Of a DNA stretch of 64,000 nt, positions 58,619-64,000 are shown in pieces. This DNA is from Lucifuga dentata (Eukaryota; Chordata; Actinopteri; Ophidiiformes; Bythitidae): contig VXCM01000328.1 in assembly GCA_014773175.1 (NCBI GenBank), forward strand, positions 62,001 to 126,000, given 5' to 3'. The notes under the pieces are model-generated. The model did no database searches, was not told the DNA's origin, and was given only the letters and a program-made list of their open reading frames with translations. Made by a program: the position numbers and the translations under genes. How positions within the stretch are numbered: position 1 is the first letter of the stretch; each line of letters opens with the position of its first letter.

Positions 58619-61600
58619 CCCAGCAGGCTTGGAACACATATCCTTGCCTCTGGAATTACAAGCCTGGTCTTGAATAGCAGGGTTGTTCCTCCTCGGTCGC
58701 TCCAGCTCCTCTTGGCTTAACCCTATCAAAAGCCCAGAAACCACACATCCTGCGAGGTGCTGCTTTTTGTGGTGGGCGAGGGGAGGGGCATGGTGAGGGG
58801 TGATCAGTAACGACGAAAAGGAAAACACATGAGTAGAGCAAGATGTTTTTCTTTGCTGTTTAGTGGATACAGTACAAATCATGAAGGGAATGGTTGATGT
58901 TTCCCATGTGGGTTCTCGCTCTGGAATCAGGGTATTTGTGTTCCTCTGCAAAGTTAGCCTAATGTACTCCACCATGCAGTTTGAGGTTGGCTGTCTTTTC
59001 AGTCTCTGAAACACACTCATGTTGTTAAAGTGTTTTCCTGAAGGTCTCATCAATAACTGGTCCAAAAACAGAAATAAATCACTACAGCTCGCACAGCGTA
59101 TTATTGGAGATAAATCAATTCCCTCACTACAGCAGGAAAGTAGCTGCATTGTAATTGACTGGGATTTATTTTTCATTTTACTCTCTGTAGACTCATTTGG
59201 CGACCTTTAGAAGGAAATTTTCTCCATATGTTTTTATTTTGGAGGTTTTCTGCTTTGTTAGAGGTTGCACATAGCTGGATTCTGCTTACAGTAGTAGATC
59301 AAAATTTCAGGTGAGTGGTCTGCTACAACAACCACTCGTCAGCACTGTGGTGACGCAATGAGCAAAATGAGCATCTCCACCGTACGTTACCGTAGTTAGT
59401 TGGTAAAATGTTGATGATTGCATATATTTTCACTTATGTCTATCCAGCTTTTTATTATTGCAGTGATGTCACACCTAATTTTATTCCAAAAGCAAATATT
59501 TCACATTTAGGTCATACCACATACAATGGCTCTGTTTCCATTCTTAGCAAAAGTAGGATAGTGCATCTGAAGCTGGGATCAGTTGCAGGACAAGATTTCT
59601 GCATTGCAGAAATGGAAAAGGAGTCTACACGCAGGGTTTTGTACTCCATAACACAATTTATTGAAGCAATGTCTCCAATAACAAGGTCTTCATCTGATGA
59701 AGACTTTGCTGGTTGAAACAGCAAACACGCTTTGCTAGATGAAGACCTTGCTGGTCAAAAACACAGAAAACTGGGTTTGCAGACTACCTCATTTCCATGG
59801 TTTTTTTTTTCCACACAAGTAGGTCATTGATGACACAATGAGCTACTTGATGACTCGTCAAAATCAGTAGTCATGAACCTGGTGGTGGTGGAGATTTGGG
59901 TGTAGTTCTGCATTTTTATTATTTTGTTGAACTTGGCATTTTGGTAGAAGTATAATCAACACCAGGCATGAATCTGTCATCTAAAGACCGATAAAATGAT
60001 ATTATTGAATTTCTGAAATAGCATTTGAAACTAATATTGCGTCTAGTCTCAGAGTTGACAGTCTTACAAAGTGAAAACGCATGCTGCGTCTGTAGGAAGG
60101 TCGAAAAAGAAGCCATTGGGAGTTTGCTTGTTACTGTAATGCTGTTTAATTTTGTTTTGTGTTGTGTTCTTAAAGCCTCGGTTTGAACCTGCTCCTGCAT
60201 TAACATATTTTTGAAGTTCACAGCCTCCCTTCATCTCCGCAGCTTTTCTCGGAATCATAAAGAGATGGATTAAGTTAACGCCAAGCCTTTTTTTTTTCTT
60301 TTTTATGGTATTTGTTTTCATCAAGTAGAAAGATGAAACATTTGATCAACACAAGGAGGATGAAAAATAGTCCCCAGGTGTTTCTCTTTCCTCTTCTGCA
60401 GTAATGCATAGAAATCATTAGGAGAGCATCTGCTAAAATTACATTAAGGGTCTCAACCTTTGTGAAGAGTCTGGAGGGGCACAGAGAGACCGGCTGGTTA
60501 TGGAGATGTAATAAGGGAAACTGGGAGGCTTTAGCAGAGAGTTCAGTGAGACCGGGATTGGGACAGAGCCAGCAAGCTGTTGTAACCTGCATATTACAAA
60601 ACATTCAGCACTAACACTTCTTTAGTCTCTTTTATTGCCTTTTAGTCATATCAGATGGTTCTGCTGCATTAAGGCTCAGACAAAATGTGCTTTAACTGGA
60701 TTCAACGACCCAACACAGACACATATGCACACAAGTTTGTTAAACAGAACGTGGTTAGACTGGCATCCAACAGGTAATCCTGCAATGTACAGTTGTTTAA
60801 AACATCAAATTGAAATGTTTCATATGACCTGACTTTTTTCTCTTTACATTCCTTTTCCTTTTTTATGTTGGTTGGGTGGGCATATTATATTGACACCTCA
60901 GTTGTAGCTCTGCCGTCATCTCCTTTCCCCCTCCATACTTTCCTCTGGCCCAGTGGTGCCATAGTGTCCCAACTGTAGGAACTGCTGTCAACCAAAGCTG
61001 GCAGTGTCCCCAGCTGGCTCTGAGCCACGAATCCTGGTCCCTGCCCATTCCCAATTCTGGTGTCTCCTTGTCGTTGTGTGCAAAGATAGACAAAAGACTT
61101 CCTTCAAATAGAGGCGTGTATGCTGTAAAGGGAGGAAAACCAACAAACAGAATGAATGAATAGATGGACAGATGGCACAGGAAGTCAGCCATGTAGACAG
61201 TCTGGCCAGAGACAAACAGTTGGTTGGACAATGCAGGCAGGTAAGTAAACAGGGTGACAGGCCATGGAAGCAGATAGAAACACAAACAAGCCAGGATGTA
61301 GCGGAGCGTCAACTCACCCACACTCTTGCCTTCCCACCATTTTACATGTAGGATAAATTTTACCCATCAAAAAAATACCATTCTTGTTTTCTGTATTTCT
61401 GGTTATTCAAAAATGATTGCTAATTGGATTACACTTTCGCCATTGGACGGCAAAGCTTGGCAGCAGGAAACATGATCAGAAACTACTGTCAAGACCTGAG
61501 ACCAAGACCTGTCCAGTGTGCAGTGGAGGGAGACGAGTAGAGAACAGAGGTTGAGAAAGACACAGGTGAGGAGGTGACTGAACTGTCAAATCGATTCCAA

Positions 61601-62257
61601 TACACCATTGGAAGTGTGTCAGCAGTCTGGTCTTCATACCTGCAACTTCCTCTTCTCGGAGCCCATAAGGAGCGAATAGTTTTGTACAGACGCTGAGAAA
61701 CAATCCTTCCTTCCATCACTTATTGCTGCAAGCCACGTAACAGCTTTTTTTTTTTTTTTTCAAAGTTTGCATTATTCCAAGTCCATGCCAGCATGCTTCA
61801 ATTTTCAATTGTTTACTGCTGAGGGAAGTAAACATTCTTGTAGATGAAAGCTCATTTTCCTTCATCTCAGATGTTTCTCGAGCAGCACCCTTTTAAAGCC
61901 ATTTATCTTTTCAGCAGTGCGCCCACAGGATTTTCATAGCATTGTTACCCAAAACAAACAGTCCCAACTGTAGGATGTAGGCTTGCCCGGCCAAATATTC
62001 CGCCTGAGGTTAGCTTCGTTGAGAATGAGAGGTTGGGCTGACTTGACACATGATCTTAAGCCCCTTTATCTTTCCCATCTCTAATAGCCTAATACAAAAG
62101 TACAAAGGTATAGCCTGCAGGACATGCAAGAATGCGAGACAAGGTGTCATTTTTCATTTGGAAAAATGTAAAATTTGTTTTGTATGTCTGATGTGTCCAG
62201 TTATTCAGTTCAGAAAATGCTGAAGGTCTGCATCTTGACTGATTTACAGTATTGATA

Positions 62258-62259
<2 letters not shown>

Positions 62260-62312
<53 letters not shown>
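62260..62312. repeat. (CT)n microsatellite
   Basis: About 50 bp of CT in the srgap1 intron. Confidence 0.9.
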
Positions 62313-62313
<1 letters not shown>

Positions 62314-64000
62314 GCGCTCACAGTCACCCACATTGTGCAGTCTTAAGGGCAGACAGAGCAGCTGGATATGGTCTTCTAGAGATGAATGAGAAAAGTGGGC
62401 GAGACCTGGCGAAGAGTCTTAAAGAGATCAATGCATTTCTCACAGCCTCACTTTCTCTGATGTTGAGCAACACAACTGTAACCGTTTCCCATCCCTGGTG
62501 TTACACGTTCACAGTCTTAAAATAAAGCAGAGTCACTCATCTTCGTTCCTTCTTCTGTTGCGAGCATGCACACGTAAACATGCGTGGATCTCAACACCCT
62601 CGCATGCAGACATGCAGGACAAAGCCTGGGCCGTCTGAATGGACAGAACAGCGACGGGTGTCCAGATCAAACCAAATATCTGGTTGTTACCCAGCAGCTG
62701 AACAAACAGCTCTGCTCCAAGCATGCTTACTTCTCCCAGCATTTAGCTACTCGCTCTCTTATTTTGGCTGGATCGCAGTGTTGGAAGCGAAGGTCCTTAC
62801 AAGCCACTTTAATGTCATCTGTGATTGATCTCTCCCCTGTCTGCCATAGACTGATGGTCTGTGGGGATATTGCCCTAGCAGCTGTGGCTTTTTGCCTTGT
62901 ATCCTCTTTGGCAAGCTGGAATCCAGTTGTCAGGGATTATTGCCTTTCATTTATTAAAATTACACATTCAGATATACCTTGTTGAATGGAGATAATGGTA
63001 CAGATTTTTCCCATTTGAAAGCAGCCAGTTAAACATCTGTTTTCTTAAACTGCTGGTGTGTACTGTGTTTGAATAGTAAGTGCATTTGTCCAGGTTCAGC
63101 CATGGCTGAGCTGTTTCTGAATCAGACTATAAAAACTAGAGGGCAGGAAGGAACCCGAGCTCTTTGGGTCTGCCGCCCACAATACTCCTGGGCCCTTGAA
63201 AAAACACATGAACTCAAAACCTAGCAACTACTGCATTTCCTGTTTGTGTGTGACTGTATACGTGGCTGTGGATGTGTGTGTGTGGAGAGGGATGGCGCTG
63301 AGAGAAGTGGACGCTGCATGTAGATCTCTTTTTTTTGTGTGTGTACCTCTGTCTGTGAGACCTATTCAAATATGGGGTGGGGGTTGTGTGTTTCTTTACA
63401 TGTGTGTGTCCTAGTGTCAGAGAAAATCATTGTGTGCATGAGCCAAGAAAAATGGTGACAAATATCAGTTCGATGTCTTTTTCTCACCAGCAGTATGGGT
63501 ATGTCAGAAAGTGTCCCTCTTACAAGTTATTTCTTATGTCTTGCGTTTCTCGATTCATAAAATACCTCAAAGCAATTTGGTTCCACTGAAAGTGTGACTT
63601 AAGAGAACTTTTCTGGATCACAGTATGCTACTTCTATTGGAACTCTCATTGTGGTTTTGGAGCTGCTAACATGTCAGTCAGATGTCATAAAGGGCCTCAT
63701 GTTCCAGTTGTATAATATTTTCATATGAAATGCTTTAGCGCAGTGTGCAGTTTAATTTAGCCAAAGCTCTGTGTAACCAGAGAAATTCTGTTTGGGCTTT
63801 TTGGCAAGTCTGTGTTACTTCAGACAACATTTTTATTCAATTTTATTTTGACCCATATAATAAAATTTGTCCCTTTATTACTGTTAGAGAGTATATTAAA
63901 CATAGAAGGAGACTTAGATTTCAGTCTAGTACATTAGGCTAATCTTTGATGACAACCACACAGTGACACATTCTACCAGTCACAGCCAGATGTAGTGTAA

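Larger units (their letters stand above)
43786..64000 (+). other. Presumed srgap1 intron 1
   Basis: About 20 kb. I looked for the next srgap1 exon (EIRAQL...LLQDLQDFFRKKAEIE) and did not find it. Apart from one candidate minus-strand exon (46769-46956) I see no gene; all longer ORFs are in microsatellites or lack family signatures. Contents include four transposons of the TTAA, Chapaev-like and hAT types per 10 kb in the left half, and CT/CA microsatellites. The block 59890-64000 is mostly unique sequence with nothing recognisable. Confidence 0.65.

Noticed and set aside
58526..59176. 216-codon minus-strand ORF
   Set aside because: Passes through a 60-bp TC repeat giving Arg-Glu runs; no recognisable family.
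59670..59760. GTCTTCATCTGATGAAGAC palindrome and nearby near-repeat
   Set aside because: Looks like a short fragment of a dispersed repeat; too little to assign.
60863..61321. 152-codon minus-strand ORF with hydrophobic stretches
   Set aside because: No family signature, no splice or promoter context; consistent with chance in 20 kb of intron.
1..64000. tRNA, rRNA, snRNA or known miRNA genes
   Set aside because: No conserved tRNA A/B boxes, rRNA cores or miRNA seed hairpins recognised by eye; a covariance-model scan would be needed to be sure.

Overview
The window is nuclear DNA from a ray-finned (teleost-type, probably percomorph) fish. The evidence is spliced vertebrate genes with short introns and GT-AG junctions, abundant CA, CT and ATT microsatellites, poly-A/T tracts and small fish-type DNA transposons. 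There are no bacterial operons, CRISPR arrays or recognisable RNA genes. I rebuilt the gene models by hand from splice signals, reading phase and remembered human homologues. Percent identities and database hits could not be computed.

Layout from left to right: (1) 1-8718, minus strand: 5' part of a derived znf536 gene (two coding exons plus leader), with a candidate non-coding first exon near 17.75-18.05 kb. (2) 21435-30650, minus: uri1, eleven coding exons, 484 aa, every exon phase consistent. (3) 32472-33576, plus: c19orf12 homologue, two coding exons, 141 aa. (4) 35185-36624, minus: uqcrfs1, the Rieske protein of complex III, two exons, 240 aa. (5) 37048-40157, plus: rxylt1 (TMEM5), six exons, 442 aa, head to head with uqcrfs1. 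(6) 43722-43785, plus: first coding exon of srgap1, after which the window appears to be its first intron up to 64000. One unassigned candidate terminal exon lies on the minus strand at 46769-46956.

Recalled human map positions make the order notable. znf536, uri1, c19orf12 and uqcrfs1 match human 19q12, while rxylt1 and srgap1 match human 12q14.2. The join between the two blocks falls in the roughly 420 bp between the uqcrfs1 and rxylt1 start codons. CCNE1, which lies between C19orf12 and URI1 in human, was not found here.

The genes do not form one pathway: a neural zinc-finger repressor, an RNA polymerase assembly co-chaperone, a membrane-associated mitochondrial/ER protein, a respiratory-chain subunit, a dystroglycan glycosyltransferase and a Rho-GAP. 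The non-coding DNA holds ten copies of one TTAA-flanked family with long inverted termini, a piggyBac-like MITE, a hAT element with a perfect 8-bp target duplication, a Chapaev-like element, a roughly 200-bp hairpin element and several minisatellites. Four single-N positions are flanked by exact 62-66 bp duplicates, which look like unmerged contig overlaps rather than biology.

I found no convincing previously undescribed biological system. The best leads are the 50-bp minisatellite spanning the uqcrfs1 stop codon, the shortened uqcrfs1 presequence, the loss of zinc fingers in znf536, the synteny join, the transposon just after the rxylt1 stop codon, and the unassigned exon.
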